A DNA stretch of 64,000 nucleotides, taken from the NCBI GenBank assembly GCA_039942715.1, contig JBDVBY010000001.1, forward strand, positions 434,001 through 498,000, given 5' to 3'. Origin of the DNA: JABDJX01 sp039942715 (GTDB lineage Bacteria; Pseudomonadota; Alphaproteobacteria; Rhodobacterales; Rhodobacteraceae). Each line of letters starts with the position of its first letter. The first letter of the stretch is position 1. The notes beneath the pieces were generated by a model that did no database searches, was not told the DNA's origin, and worked only from the letters and a program-made list of their open reading frames with translations. Positions 23,760 to 32,378 of the stretch are shown piece by piece. Both the position numbers and the translations under genes were made by a program.

Positions 23760-25202
23760 TCACCCTGGACCAACAGCAGTGCAAGACACGTTTTGCGCTG
23801 TCAATCGACGACACGCCATATCCGCGCGATCTTCCGTCAGGCCGACGAAATTCGCCTCCCACCCTTTGGGCGAGCGCACGACTTTGCGCAGGGCAGATTC
23901 AAGCGTCGACATCTCGACAAGAGCGGTCTGCAGCAGAACCCGTTCCGCTTGATCGCGCGTGTTGTACCGCCCGATATTGATACCCCAATGGCGCCCACCT
24001 GAGGTAGACAACCGCGTCACGACCACGGGTTTTGGCGTCGGGCGCGCCGTCGTCTCAGGCGTGCCTTCGGCCACAACCACAGGCGCTTCCACAGCATCTG
24101 GAACTTTGACGGGGCGTGGCGAAGGACGGATAAACGCGCCCGCCAGGCTTGCTGCCAAAACAGGCGCAGGTGCGGCTGTGGGCACTTTGGTGTCTTCAAC
24201 AGCCGCTTCAGCCAATGCGTTTTCAATCTCGTCAGCCATGGCGACCAATACGGTTTGCGACGGCGATGCAGAAGGGCGTCCAATGGGACGTGGAGAGCGA
24301 TTGATCAGGCCTGTGGTCTTGATCACCTTGCCTGATCCACCTTCTGCCATCATCACCGGCTTGCGCGGCGCTTTCACTGCCACGCGGGTCGGCGCACGCT
24401 TAAATCCCATATCCAAAAGCTCTTTGATCCGCGCTGTGCGCCACGTTACCGAGCGCCCACCAAACACCGTTGCGATCACTCGTTCGCCATTTCTTTCAGC
24501 GGAAGACACGAGGTTGTACCCAGCTGCACGCGTGAAACCGGTCTTGATCCCATCAGCACCGCGATAGCCATTCAACAGGCGGCGGTTGGTGTTTGAGACA
24601 TTCTTGATGCCTGCATTAGTCGAGCGGCGCGAGAACAGGTTATAATATTGCGGGAAATCATAAAAAACGTGGCGACCCAAAAGCGTCATATCGCGCGCCG
24701 TTGACATGTGCCCGTTCTCGGTCAGCCCGTGCGCGTTACGAAAAGTCGAGCGTGTCATGCCCATTGCCTTGGCCATACGGTTCATGCGGCGTGCGAAAGC
24801 CGCTTCTGAGCCAGAGATCGCTTCAGCAATCGCGGTTGCGGCATCATTAGCTGATTTGACAGCCGCTGCACGGATCAAATAGCGCAGCGCCACTTTCTGA
24901 CCGGCCTTAAGACCTAGCTTTGAGGGAGGCTCAGAGGCCGCTTTGCGCGAGATCTTGATTTTTGTATCCAGGCTGATCTCGCCCTTTTCGATAGCGTCAA
25001 ACGCCACATATAGTGTCATCATCTTGGTAAGCGACGCGGGGTGCAATCGCGTATCGGCGTTGCGTGCGTGCAAAACTTCGCCCGTGCGCGCATCTACGAC
25101 CATTGCCGCATAAGGGGCCGCCGAAAGGCTGACCGGAAGTGAAAGAAGCGATATGAAAAAAAACGCGCGCAAAACCGCGCAAAGCGTGCCAGCTTTCGTC
25201 AA
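23760..25202 (-). CDS. D-alanyl-D-alanine carboxypeptidase with C-terminal SPOR domain
   Basis: Penicillin-binding protein of peptidase family S11 that trims peptidoglycan stem peptides in the periplasm. A signal peptide (ending SLPVSLSAA) is followed by the three active-site motifs SLTK (in HPASLTKMMTLY), SAN (in AVKSANDAATAIAE) and KTG (in DGIKTGFTRAAGYN). A proline-rich linker (about residues 290-400) leads to a C-terminal SPOR domain (HWGINIGRYNTRDQAERVLL onward) that binds denuded septal glycan. The 480-residue length is typical of alphaproteobacterial DacC/DacF-like enzymes with SPOR. It is transcribed away from clpS, with a 409-base gap upstream. Confidence 0.95.
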   Translation of the reverse strand: MTKAGTLCAVLRAFFFISLLSLPVSLSAAPYAAMVVDARTGEVLHARNADTRLHPASLTKMMTLYVAFDAIEKGEISLDTKIKISRKAASEPPSKLGLKAGQKVALRYLIRAAAVKSANDAATAIAEAISGSEAAFARRMNRMAKAMGMTRSTFRNAHGLTENGHMSTARDMTLLGRHVFYDFPQYYNLFSRRSTNAGIKNVSNTNRRLLNGYRGADGIKTGFTRAAGYNLVSSAERNGERVIATVFGGRSVTWRTARIKELLDMGFKRAPTRVAVKAPRKPVMMAEGGSGKVIKTTGLINRSPRPIGRPSASPSQTVLVAMADEIENALAEAAVEDTKVPTAAPAPVLAASLAGAFIRPSPRPVKVPDAVEAPVVVAEGTPETTARPTPKPVVVTRLSTSGGRHWGINIGRYNTRDQAERVLLQTALVEMSTLESALRKVVRSPKGWEANFVGLTEDRADMACRRLTAQNVSCTAVGPG

Positions 25203-25611
25203 AACTCTGCCCTTTATGCCTCTGCAGTCCAGCTCTCTTTCGGCCCGATCTGCTTATTAATTATCCACAGACTAACATGTTTGAAACAATCAGAAAATAA
25301 TGAATTTTTGGTAATTTGATCACAGGCGAGAAGTTGCCACCAAATGACGTGGAAACAAGACTTGACCCCCACTACATCTTGAAGAATCGCCCCAAAATAA
25401 GTTGCGCTCGCACGCTTAGACATAGCGCACAGTGCGTCGCTAAGCTCTATTATGGCGTGAAACCACGTCCGGCGCACGTACCGTCCTTCGCAAATAAACT
25501 TCTCAATTTCTCTGCCCAAAGCCCTTTTCTAACCCAGCATATCCCCTATATTCACCAGTTCAGGCAACTGCCCAAACCCCGTGGATTTCCGTGACGCTTT
25601 CTCCTTTCCAA
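25203..25611. other. 409-base non-coding gap between dac and clpS
   Basis: This is the divergent promoter region of the carboxypeptidase and clpS genes. It is AT-rich near 25255-25320. A nested hairpin lies at 25414-25445: outer arms GCTTAG / CTAAGC and an inner CGCA / TGCG. A CCCTATATTC at about 25545 could be the -10 region for clpS. The open frames across it have no protein character. A small RNA around the nested hairpin cannot be excluded. Confidence 0.5.
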
Positions 25612-25938
25612 ATGATGGCAGATGACGACGATCAGGGTTCTGACGGCGATACCAGCCTGCTGACCAAAACCAAGCCAAAGACGGATAAACCTCCGCTTTA
25701 CAAGGTTATGCTTCTGAACGATGACTACACCCCGATGGAGTTTGTGGTCCACGTGCTGGAACGGTTCTTTGGCCTAAGCCACGCGCAGTCGTTTGAGATT
25801 ATGTTGACCGTGCACAAGAAAGGCCTCGCCGTTGTTGGCGTCTTTTCCCATGAGGTGGCCGAGACGAAAGTGGCCCAAGTGATGGATTTTGCCCGCCGCC
25901 ACCAGCACCCGCTTCAGTGCACAATGGAGAAAGAGTAA
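25612..25938 (+). CDS. clpS: ATP-dependent Clp protease adaptor ClpS
   Basis: N-recognin that delivers proteins with bulky hydrophobic N-termini to ClpAP. The core (about residues 30-105) contains YKVMLLNDDYTPMEFVVHVL with the ligand-binding NDDYTPMEFV segment, plus the conserved HKKGLAVVGVFSHEVAETK. The N-terminal extension is acidic and disordered. I choose ATG 25612 (the second ATG at 25615 is equivalent), giving 108 residues; a GTG at 25591 in frame would add seven residues without similarity. It is followed after 23 bases by the RsmC-like gene. Confidence 0.95.
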   Translation: MMADDDDQGSDGDTSLLTKTKPKTDKPPLYKVMLLNDDYTPMEFVVHVLERFFGLSHAQSFEIMLTVHKKGLAVVGVFSHEVAETKVAQVMDFARRHQHPLQCTMEKE

Positions 25939-25961
25939 GGGCGCAGCCCTGCTCGCCGCAT

Positions 25962-26939
25962 ATGCTTTCCACCAGATTATCCCTCGCGCTTGAGAACGGC
26001 GTCTTCGAATTGCCCACCGAGGGGCGCATTGCCGTTGTTGGCGCACGCAGAACCGACGATTTGACGATGCTTCCCAAAGAGCGCACCACCGTCATTTCGC
26101 GGTTTTACCCCGATTATCACGCGTTTGAGACCCAGGGATTCGCGGTGGACGTGACCCCTTCAAACGACACTTATGCCGCCACCGTCATTGCCCTGCCCCG
26201 CGCGCGCCGTGCCGGACAAGAAATGATCGCATCCGCAGCATCCGCAACCAAAGGCCCACTTGTGATCGATGGTCAAAAGACCGACGGCATCGCTTCGCAC
26301 CTGAAAGCCCTGAAATCGAGAGCGGACATCGGCGAGGTGATCTCCAAGGCGCACGGCAAGCTTTTCGTCGCCACAGGCGGTGATTATAGCGACTGGCTGT
26401 TTAAGCCCACAAAGGTCGAGGGCTTTGTCACGGCCCCCGGTGTTTTTTCGGCGGACGGTATTGATCCGGGCTCCAAAGCATTGGTGCAGGCGCTTCCGAA
26501 AGTGATGAAAGGCCATGTGATCGATCTCGGCGCCGGTTGGGGCTATCTCAGCGATGCCGTCCTAAAGCGCGATGGTGCTGTAAGCGTCACCTTGGTTGAG
26601 GCAGACATCGTCGCCCTGAACGCCGCCAAACAAAACATCACCGATGAGCGCGCAACCTTCTTATGGGACGATGCCACAACGCATTCGGGTGCGCCTGCCG
26701 ATCACATCGTGATGAACCCGCCGTTCCACACCGATCGCGCTGCAAACCCCGATTTGGGACGCGCGTTTATTCGACAAGCCGCCAAGCTGCTGAAACCAAA
26801 AGGCACGCTGTGGCTTGTCGCAAACCGCCATTTGCCCTATGAAACCACTCTGGAAGAGAGTTTTCACACCGTCCAACCGCTGGACCAAAGCGCGTCGTAC
26901 AAAATCTACTCGGCCACGCGCCCCAAAAAACCCCGCTAA
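25962..26939 (+). CDS. class I SAM-dependent methyltransferase, RsmC-like
   Basis: Probable 16S rRNA guanine-N2 methyltransferase. The N-terminal half is the degenerate methyltransferase-like domain typical of RsmC. The C-terminal half has the SAM motif I in VIDLGAGWGYLSDAVL and the catalytic NPPFHTDRA (motif IV). The length of 325 residues is close to RsmC. ATG 25962 is chosen because it begins MLSTRLSLALENG, a normal start for this family; the frame opens earlier inside clpS. It is downstream of clpS and 12 bases before the SDR gene, so the three may be co-transcribed. Confidence 0.87.
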   Translation: MLSTRLSLALENGVFELPTEGRIAVVGARRTDDLTMLPKERTTVISRFYPDYHAFETQGFAVDVTPSNDTYAATVIALPRARRAGQEMIASAASATKGPLVIDGQKTDGIASHLKALKSRADIGEVISKAHGKLFVATGGDYSDWLFKPTKVEGFVTAPGVFSADGIDPGSKALVQALPKVMKGHVIDLGAGWGYLSDAVLKRDGAVSVTLVEADIVALNAAKQNITDERATFLWDDATTHSGAPADHIVMNPPFHTDRAANPDLGRAFIRQAAKLLKPKGTLWLVANRHLPYETTLEESFHTVQPLDQSASYKIYSATRPKKPR

Positions 26940-26951
26940 AGGATCCCCCAC

Positions 26952-27761
26952 ATGTCATTTTCCATCGCAGGAAAGACCGCCGTTGTGACCGGCGCTGCCA
27001 ACGGCGTTGGTCTGTCGGTTGCACGCCACTTTGTGCAGGCAGGCGCGAATGTGATGTTTGCCGATATGGACGAGGATCGATTGGCCGAAGAAATCGGCGA
27101 CAACAACGACGAAAACGGCACATCCGCGTATTTTGCCGGAGATCTGCGCGAAAAGCTGAATGTAGCAAACCTGCTCTCTGCCACGATAGACCGTTTTGAT
27201 CGCGTAGATATTTTGATAAACGCCTCGCGCCAAATGCTTACCTCTGATCCGCTGAACGCGGATGATGATGGCGTCATTGAATTGATGAACCAAAACCTGA
27301 TGACGTCGCTGCGGGTCTCTCAGGTGTTTGCCAAGCGGATGATCAAACAGGCGGACAAAGCCGAAGACATAGATGCACCTGCTGGATCCATCGTAAACCT
27401 GTCGTGTATTGCCGCGACCCGCACCCAGCCCGAGCTTTTGGCCTATTCGATCAGTTCGGCTGCCGTCGATCAGATGACGCGCTCAATGGCTGTGGCTCTG
27501 GCACCAAACCGCATTCGTGTGAACGCCGTCGCTTTGGGGTCTGTGATGAGTGCGTCGCTCAAAAGCCAGATCAAAGAACATGAAGAATTTCGCGAAACTA
27601 TTCTCGATGCAACGCCCCTGTCGCGTATCGCAAGTCCGACAGAATTGGCGGATGTCGCACAATTTCTGGCCTCTGACGGATCAGGGTTCATGACTGGACA
27701 AATTCTGACAGTAGATGGCGGGCGATCTTTGCTTGATGCCGCCGAAGTGCCTGCGCACTAA
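26952..27761 (+). CDS. short-chain dehydrogenase/reductase fold protein with altered active site
   Basis: The Rossmann fold is clear: TGAANGVGLSVARHF is the nucleotide-binding loop, DMDE marks the end of strand 2, and the C-terminal VNAVALGSVMS and MTGQILTVDGG are standard. The length of 269 residues is normal. The active site deviates, however. The tyrosine region reads LLAYSISSAAVDQMTRS, so the lysine of the YxxxK pair is replaced by serine, and the usual NNAG motif reads INASRQ. Cofactor binding is likely; ordinary dehydrogenase catalysis is doubtful. It follows the RsmC-like gene after 12 bases. Confidence 0.88.
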   Translation: MSFSIAGKTAVVTGAANGVGLSVARHFVQAGANVMFADMDEDRLAEEIGDNNDENGTSAYFAGDLREKLNVANLLSATIDRFDRVDILINASRQMLTSDPLNADDDGVIELMNQNLMTSLRVSQVFAKRMIKQADKAEDIDAPAGSIVNLSCIAATRTQPELLAYSISSAAVDQMTRSMAVALAPNRIRVNAVALGSVMSASLKSQIKEHEEFRETILDATPLSRIASPTELADVAQFLASDGSGFMTGQILTVDGGRSLLDAAEVPAH

Positions 27762-27764
27762 CCG

Positions 27765-27959
27765 CTAGTCTTTAGCGCGCCGACCAAAATCAACGGTGAT
27801 CAAGCGATCCGCGCCCCAACTGATAAGTCCGGCCATGATCAATCCCCAAACCGCCCAGATGCCAAACAGCACCATGAACACCAGCACACCTGCTGCCACT
27901 AAAAACGCATCTGTATAATCTTCGACCATTCGGATCTCCGGCAGTGGCTTTTGCCCCAT
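27765..27959 (-). CDS. small membrane protein, unknown function
   Basis: A protein of up to 64 residues with one or two hydrophobic segments (FLVAAGVLVFMVLFGIWAVW, then GLIMAGLISWGADRL) and a basic tail ending FGRRAKD. Two starts are possible: ATG 27959 without a good ribosome-binding site, and ATG 27929 (MVEDYTDAF) with GGAG 6 bases upstream, the latter giving 54 residues. It ends 3 bases from the convergent SDR gene and lies downstream of the aminotransferase gene on the same strand. I do not recognise the family. Confidence 0.65.
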   Translation of the reverse strand: MGQKPLPEIRMVEDYTDAFLVAAGVLVFMVLFGIWAVWGLIMAGLISWGADRLITVDFGRRAKD

Positions 27960-28018
27960 CGCTGGAAGCTAACAATGATTCCTATGCGCCGAGCAATAAA
28001 ATTTCGTAACGAATGCGT

Positions 28019-29128
28019 TTACGCGTTTCGTGCATCCTGAAGCGCATCGCCCAAGACCGCCTCAAACCGATCTAAATCTTCGTCTTTTCCGGCACTTACG
28101 CGAATGCAGCGATTTCCGGGAACAGCAAACGGCATGCGCACAAATACATCACGCGCAACCAGCGCTTCCAAAACTGCCCGCGCAAAAGCCCCATCGCTGC
28201 CACAATCAAGGGTGACGAAGTTCGTTGCCGACGCCAGTGGAGTCAGCCCGTGCGCCTGTGCGATCTCCGAAATCCGCGCCCGTGCACGCTCAACTTCGCC
28301 CAGGACGTGAGCGACCCAATCGTTGTCTTTGAGTGCCGCCAAAGCCGCTGCTTGGCTGATGCGGTTCATCCCAAAGTGGTTCCTGATTTTCTCAAACGCT
28401 TTGACAAGCTCAACATGCCCAAAGGCATAGCCAACCCGCATCCCTGCCATTCCGTGCGCTTTGGAAAAGGTCCGCATACGGATCACGCGCGGATCGCTTG
28501 TGTCAATTGGCAGCACCGCGTCAGCGGCGGCAAACTCAACATAGGCCTCATCCAAAAGAAGCAAACACCCCTCAGGCAGACCTTCGATCATTGCCGAAAT
28601 TGTTTCCGCGCTGTGCCAAGATCCCATGGGATTGTCGGGGTTAGACAGGTAAATCATCTTGGCATTCGCGGTCTGCGCCGCCGCCAAAAGGCCGTCGATG
28701 TCTTCTTTGTCATCGCGGTAAGGAATGCTGATCAGATTGCCGCCAAATCCGGCAACATGATAATTGAACGTCGGATAAGCCCCGTCAGAGGTGACCACTG
28801 CATCCCCCTGCCCAATGAAAATCCGCACCACATAGCCCAAAAGTGCATCAATCCCCTCGCCCACAACCACCTCGTTCGGCGCGATTTCCAAATGTTCGGC
28901 CAAAGCGGCGCGCAACTCAAAGCTCTCGGGGTCGCCGTACATCCACGCCTCAGCGGTGGCCGCCTTGATCGCCTCAAGCACGCTCGGTGCTGGGCCAAAT
29001 ACGCTTTCGTTCGCTCCAAGGCGCGCGCTAAACGTCGTGCCACGTGCGCGCTCAATCGCTTCTGGGCCGACGAAAGGCACCGAGGCCGGCAAAGTTTCGA
29101 CAAGGGGATTTTGTTTGGGCTGTTTCAT
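28019..29128 (-). CDS. PLP-dependent class I/II aminotransferase (HisC-like)
   Basis: Fold-type I aminotransferase of 369 residues, closest by eye to histidinol-phosphate and aromatic aminotransferases. LGANESVFGPAPSVLEAI is the typical HisC N-terminal segment, YLSNPDNPMGSWH carries the PLP-phosphate and ring-stacking residues, LLLDEAYVEF has the PLP aspartate, and RTFSKAHGMAGMRVGYAFG contains the Schiff-base lysine. ATG 29128 gives the normal N-terminus (MKQPKQNPLV); the frame continues to 29179 without homology. Other his genes (hisF, hisE) are 12 kb away, so a role in histidine synthesis is possible but not supported by linkage. Confidence 0.9.
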   Translation of the reverse strand: MKQPKQNPLVETLPASVPFVGPEAIERARGTTFSARLGANESVFGPAPSVLEAIKAATAEAWMYGDPESFELRAALAEHLEIAPNEVVVGEGIDALLGYVVRIFIGQGDAVVTSDGAYPTFNYHVAGFGGNLISIPYRDDKEDIDGLLAAAQTANAKMIYLSNPDNPMGSWHSAETISAMIEGLPEGCLLLLDEAYVEFAAADAVLPIDTSDPRVIRMRTFSKAHGMAGMRVGYAFGHVELVKAFEKIRNHFGMNRISQAAALAALKDNDWVAHVLGEVERARARISEIAQAHGLTPLASATNFVTLDCGSDGAFARAVLEALVARDVFVRMPFAVPGNRCIRVSAGKDEDLDRFEAVLGDALQDARNA

Positions 29129-29205
29129 GGGCGCAATCCAAACAGGTTCGCGCTCTATCAGCAAGACACTGGTGATCACCGCGCGCGCAGGCTAGCACAG
29201 GGCCC

Positions 29206-29751
29206 ATGACACGCGTGATCCTGTTCAACAAACCTATGGGCGTTCTCAGCCAGTTCACGGACGTAAAATCCCCAACGAAACGCCCCACCCTTTCAGGATT
29301 TGGCCTGCCCAAAGAGGTCTACGCCGCCGGACGGTTGGACCGCGACAGCGAGGGGTTGTTGGTGCTTACGGACGACGGCAAGCTGCAAGCGCGCATAGCC
29401 AACCCAAAGGCAAAGACCGAAAAGACATACCTTGTGCAGATTGAAGGTGCGCCCACTGAAGATGATCTTGCTCCGTTGCGCAGCGGTGTGACTTTGAAAG
29501 ACGGACTTACCCGCCCGGCCAAGGCGCGCCTGATCCCACCGCCCGACATATGGGAGCGCGACCCGCCCGTGCGGGTGCGCAAATCCGTCCCAGACCAATG
29601 GATCGAACTCAAAATCACAGAAGGTCGTAACCGACAGGTGCGACGCATGACGGCCGCCATAGGATTTCCGACGCTAAGGCTCATTCGCTGGCAGATTGGG
29701 GATTGGAATTTGGATGGGCTAGCGCCGGGAGCTAGTCGAGACGCAACTTAA
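29206..29751 (+). CDS. rluE: 23S rRNA pseudouridine synthase, RluE-like
   Basis: Pseudouridine synthase of the RsuA/RluB/RluE/RluF family without an S4 domain, 181 residues. It starts RVILFNKPMGVLSQFTD and carries the catalytic aspartate in YAAGRLDRDSEGLLVLTDDG. KTYLVQIEG and EGRNRQVRRMTAAIGFPTLR are further family motifs. RluE modifies U2457 of E. coli 23S rRNA; that specificity is inferred here from the short length and lack of S4. Its 3' end overlaps the convergent MFS gene by 20 bases. Confidence 0.9.
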   Translation: MTRVILFNKPMGVLSQFTDVKSPTKRPTLSGFGLPKEVYAAGRLDRDSEGLLVLTDDGKLQARIANPKAKTEKTYLVQIEGAPTEDDLAPLRSGVTLKDGLTRPAKARLIPPPDIWERDPPVRVRKSVPDQWIELKITEGRNRQVRRMTAAIGFPTLRLIRWQIGDWNLDGLAPGASRDAT

Positions 29752-30949
29752 CTACCGCATAAAATAGCAAGGCTGCACAGGCTCCGCCGGCACACAAGAA
29801 CGCGGCGCGCAGAGCGATTTCGCGCCCGAAGTCCTGCTCCAGAAACGCGACCAAAGCGCCGCCCGATATGGCCCCAAGCGGCATCGAGCCCCATCCAAAG
29901 AAGCGGTAAATGCTGTTCACGCGACCCAAGAGCTCTGCGGGGATACGTCTTTGCCGCCAAGAGACCGTGATAACATTCCAAATCATGGCGGCCGCCATCA
30001 CGCAGAATAACGCAAGCGCCATGGTCGCGCCTGACTGAGAAATGCCGATAGCTGCATATCCAAGGCCCCAAGTTGCGATGGAGAGATACAAACACATCTG
30101 CGTCCCAAGTTTGGCAATAAACCAAGGCGCTGTCAGACTTCCCGTGATTGCACCAACGGCGGCTACTGACAAAATAAGCCCGTAAGAGTATGAAGATGTT
30201 TCCAGTACATCTTGGGCAAATAGAACCTGAATGGTGATCGTCGCCGTTGCAATAAAGTTCGCAACGCCAAGGACAATGGCCAAACGCAACAGCAACGGAT
30301 CACGCCGCATAAAAGAGATGCCTTCCACAAGCGCTTTTCGAAAGCTGCTTTTCACCTTTGCTCGCTGCTTGAGCGATATCATCCAGACCAAACCAGCGGC
30401 AAGAACAAGCAAGGCGGCATCAAGGCCGAAAGGAATGCCGATACCCGCTGCAATCAGCAGGCCTGCCAAAGGAGGCCCGATGAACTGGCCGGTCAATTGC
30501 TCGCTGCTCCAAAGCTGACCATTGGCAACTTCGAGATCTTTTGACTCAACAATTGAAGGGAGCATTGTTTGCGCCGCATTGTCGCGCAAAACTTCGGCAG
30601 ACCCCAACAAAAATGCAAGTCCCGCAAGCACCCAAACCGCGCCTTCGACTTGCTGGTTCATAGCAAGCATCATGATTGCCAGAACAACAAAGGCGCGCAA
30701 AAGATCAGCGCGGGCAATCAGCTTTCTTAGGTCTGCGCTGTCGATAATCACGCCTGCGGGAATGGCGAACAGCAACCACGGCAAACGTCCCGCAGCAGCA
30801 ACGGCCCCAATGGCCAACGGGTCTTGTGACATCAGGGTGGCAAGCCACGGCAAAGCAAGAACGACCAAACCATCCCCAAGATTGGTCATGGTCCCGGCCC
30901 CGAACAAAAGACGGTAATTGCGGTTTCTGACGAGAAGCGGCGTGGTCAT
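29732..30949 (-). CDS. MFS transporter
   Basis: Inner-membrane protein of 405 residues with about 12 membrane helices. It resembles the DHA3-like/enterobactin-exporter-like MFS group: N-terminal RNYRLLFGAGTMTNLGDGLV, the motif A region at GRLPWLLFAIPAGVIID, SWRQRRIPAELLGRVNSIYR between helices, and a final helix near the C-terminus. The substrate is unknown; efflux of a hydrophobic compound would be typical. The gene is convergent with rluE (20-base overlap) and lies downstream of the esterase gene on the same strand after about 50 bases. Confidence 0.88.
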   Translation of the reverse strand: MTTPLLVRNRNYRLLFGAGTMTNLGDGLVVLALPWLATLMSQDPLAIGAVAAAGRLPWLLFAIPAGVIIDSADLRKLIARADLLRAFVVLAIMMLAMNQQVEGAVWVLAGLAFLLGSAEVLRDNAAQTMLPSIVESKDLEVANGQLWSSEQLTGQFIGPPLAGLLIAAGIGIPFGLDAALLVLAAGLVWMISLKQRAKVKSSFRKALVEGISFMRRDPLLLRLAIVLGVANFIATATITIQVLFAQDVLETSSYSYGLILSVAAVGAITGSLTAPWFIAKLGTQMCLYLSIATWGLGYAAIGISQSGATMALALFCVMAAAMIWNVITVSWRQRRIPAELLGRVNSIYRFFGWGSMPLGAISGGALVAFLEQDFGREIALRAAFLCAGGACAALLFYAVVKLRLD

Positions 30950-31001
30950 TTTAGTCTAGCCTTTCCAAGTCTTGTCTTTTGTAGGGCGATAACTGGCGTC
31001 T

Positions 31002-31673
31002 CTACTTTTCCCGCTCGCCGTCCAGCACTTCACGGATAAACGCAAGTGCAACTGACAGGCCGTCAGGTGCAATCCCATGCGCGGTGCCTTCCATGACATG
31101 GGCGAACACTTGGAAATCGGCCCCCTGAAGTGCCTCGCCAGCCATCTGCATTTCCTCAAATGGCACCACATCGTCTTGGTTACCATGCACCAAAAGGATC
31201 GGAGGTGAGGACAACATTTCGGACTGCAATTTCTCAGGCATCATCAAGCGACCAGAAAAGCCCACAACGCCCGCCACCGGATCAGCGCGGCGCGGCGCAA
31301 CGTGCAGGCTCATCATTGTGCCTTGGCTAAAGCCGAACAGAACAAGGCGGTCAGGCGAAAGTCCTTCGTCGGCCAGCACTTTGTCGATGAAGGCATCAAG
31401 CTCTTTGGCGGCACGCAACATGCCCTCGGCAGCGGCGGCATCGGTTGATCCATCAATCCACGGAATTGGAAACCATTGGAATCCTTGAGGATTGGCCATC
31501 GAGCGTTCGGGCGCGTTGCAGGCCACAAACACCGTGTCAGGCAAATGCGGCGCAAGCGGATCAGCAAGCCCCAACAGGTCTTTGCCGTCTGCGCCGTAAC
31601 CGTGGAGGAATAATACAATGGAACTATCCGCGCCAGAGGTGGAGCCTCGGCGTTCAAAATCTAAGGAACTCAT
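31002..31673 (-). CDS. alpha/beta hydrolase (carboxylesterase/phospholipase type)
   Basis: Serine hydrolase of the YpfH / carboxylesterase 2 family, 223 residues, cytoplasmic. VLFLHGYGADGKDLLGLA forms the oxyanion region, the nucleophile elbow is LVLFGFSQGTMM, the acid lies in LVHGNQDDVVPFEEM, and the histidine in EGTAHGIAPDGL. The complete triad suggests an active enzyme on short acyl esters; the physiological substrate is unknown. It overlaps the upstream DNA glycosylase gene by 4 bases (start and stop), so the two are translationally coupled. Confidence 0.9.
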   Translation of the reverse strand: MSSLDFERRGSTSGADSSIVLFLHGYGADGKDLLGLADPLAPHLPDTVFVACNAPERSMANPQGFQWFPIPWIDGSTDAAAAEGMLRAAKELDAFIDKVLADEGLSPDRLVLFGFSQGTMMSLHVAPRRADPVAGVVGFSGRLMMPEKLQSEMLSSPPILLVHGNQDDVVPFEEMQMAGEALQGADFQVFAHVMEGTAHGIAPDGLSVALAFIREVLDGEREK

Positions 31674-32302
31674 CTAATGCCTTCTCTGTCTTTCGCAATA
31701 TGGTAGTAGGCCCACAAAAGCCGGGCCGCAACGCCTCGCCATGGCGCCCAGTCTTCGGAGAGTGTGCGCAGTTCTTTTTCACTGGGCCGGTCTTCTAAAT
31801 CAAACAAAACGCGGGCGGCTTCTTGAAGCGCCAGATCACCGGGCGCGAATATGTCAGCGCGTCCAAGTGAAAACATCGCATAAATTTCGGCCGTCCATTT
31901 ACCGATACCGGGAACTTCGATCAACGTGTCGATCACCTCATCGGTCGGTGTATCCCGCAGGCTGGGAAAATTGATCTTTGCATCGGCCAACGCGCGGGCA
32001 TAGCGGATTTTCTGGCGCGACATGCCACAAGCGCGCAAATCTTCATCTGTGGCCCACATGATTTTGCGCGGGCCCGTCAGACCCGCTTTTTTCAAACGCC
32101 CCCAGATTGCATCAGCGGCAGCAACCGAAACTTGCTGGCTCACAATTGCATCCAAAAGCGCTGCAAATCCATCCTTGCGCAGGCGCAGCGGCAGTTTTCC
32201 GGTTTGTGCATAGGCGGACGCAAAGCGCGGCTCTAGTTCCGCCAAATAGGCGGCTCCTTCAGCGACGCATGCGTCAGAAACTATGATCCGGCCCACAGAC
32301 AT
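31670..32302 (-). CDS. DNA-3-methyladenine glycosylase II (AlkA-like, HhH-GPD)
   Basis: Base-excision repair glycosylase that removes alkylated purines from DNA. The helix-hairpin-helix and GPD signature is IEVPGIGKWTAEIYAMFSLG followed by FAPGDLALQEAARVLF, with the catalytic aspartate in PGDLALQ. There is no iron-sulfur cluster motif, and the N-terminal AlkA beta domain is absent, so this is the short form (210 residues) common in alphaproteobacteria. It is the first gene of a two-gene unit with the esterase. Confidence 0.9.
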   Translation of the reverse strand: MSVGRIIVSDACVAEGAAYLAELEPRFASAYAQTGKLPLRLRKDGFAALLDAIVSQQVSVAAADAIWGRLKKAGLTGPRKIMWATDEDLRACGMSRQKIRYARALADAKINFPSLRDTPTDEVIDTLIEVPGIGKWTAEIYAMFSLGRADIFAPGDLALQEAARVLFDLEDRPSEKELRTLSEDWAPWRGVAARLLWAYYHIAKDREGIR

Positions 32303-32378
32303 GAACCGACCCTAGGGTGCGGAACACAAAAGCGAAACCCCGGTTGTGACGCCTGCGCTTTGGGTCTACTCAAACCCC

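Noticed and set aside
23557..23952. 131-codon open frame on the plus strand opposite the carboxypeptidase end and the small Tat gene
   Set aside because: It is antisense to two better-supported genes and shows no domain; its signal-like N-terminus is a by-product of the GC-rich antisense.
25261..25269. Perfect DnaA box TTATCCACA in the dac-clpS gap
   Set aside because: A 9-base word is expected about 0.5 times by chance in both strands of 64 kb, there is only one box, and no dnaA, dnaN, parA or AT-rich unwinding element is nearby.
25367..25384. CCCCACTACATCTTGAAG, resembling a half of an NrdR box
   Set aside because: No second box at the right spacing and no ribonucleotide reductase gene nearby.
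25214..25594. Open frames of about 90-100 codons crossing the dac-clpS gap
   Set aside because: Poor codon use, no ribosome-binding sites and cysteine/tryptophan-rich nonsense-like products.
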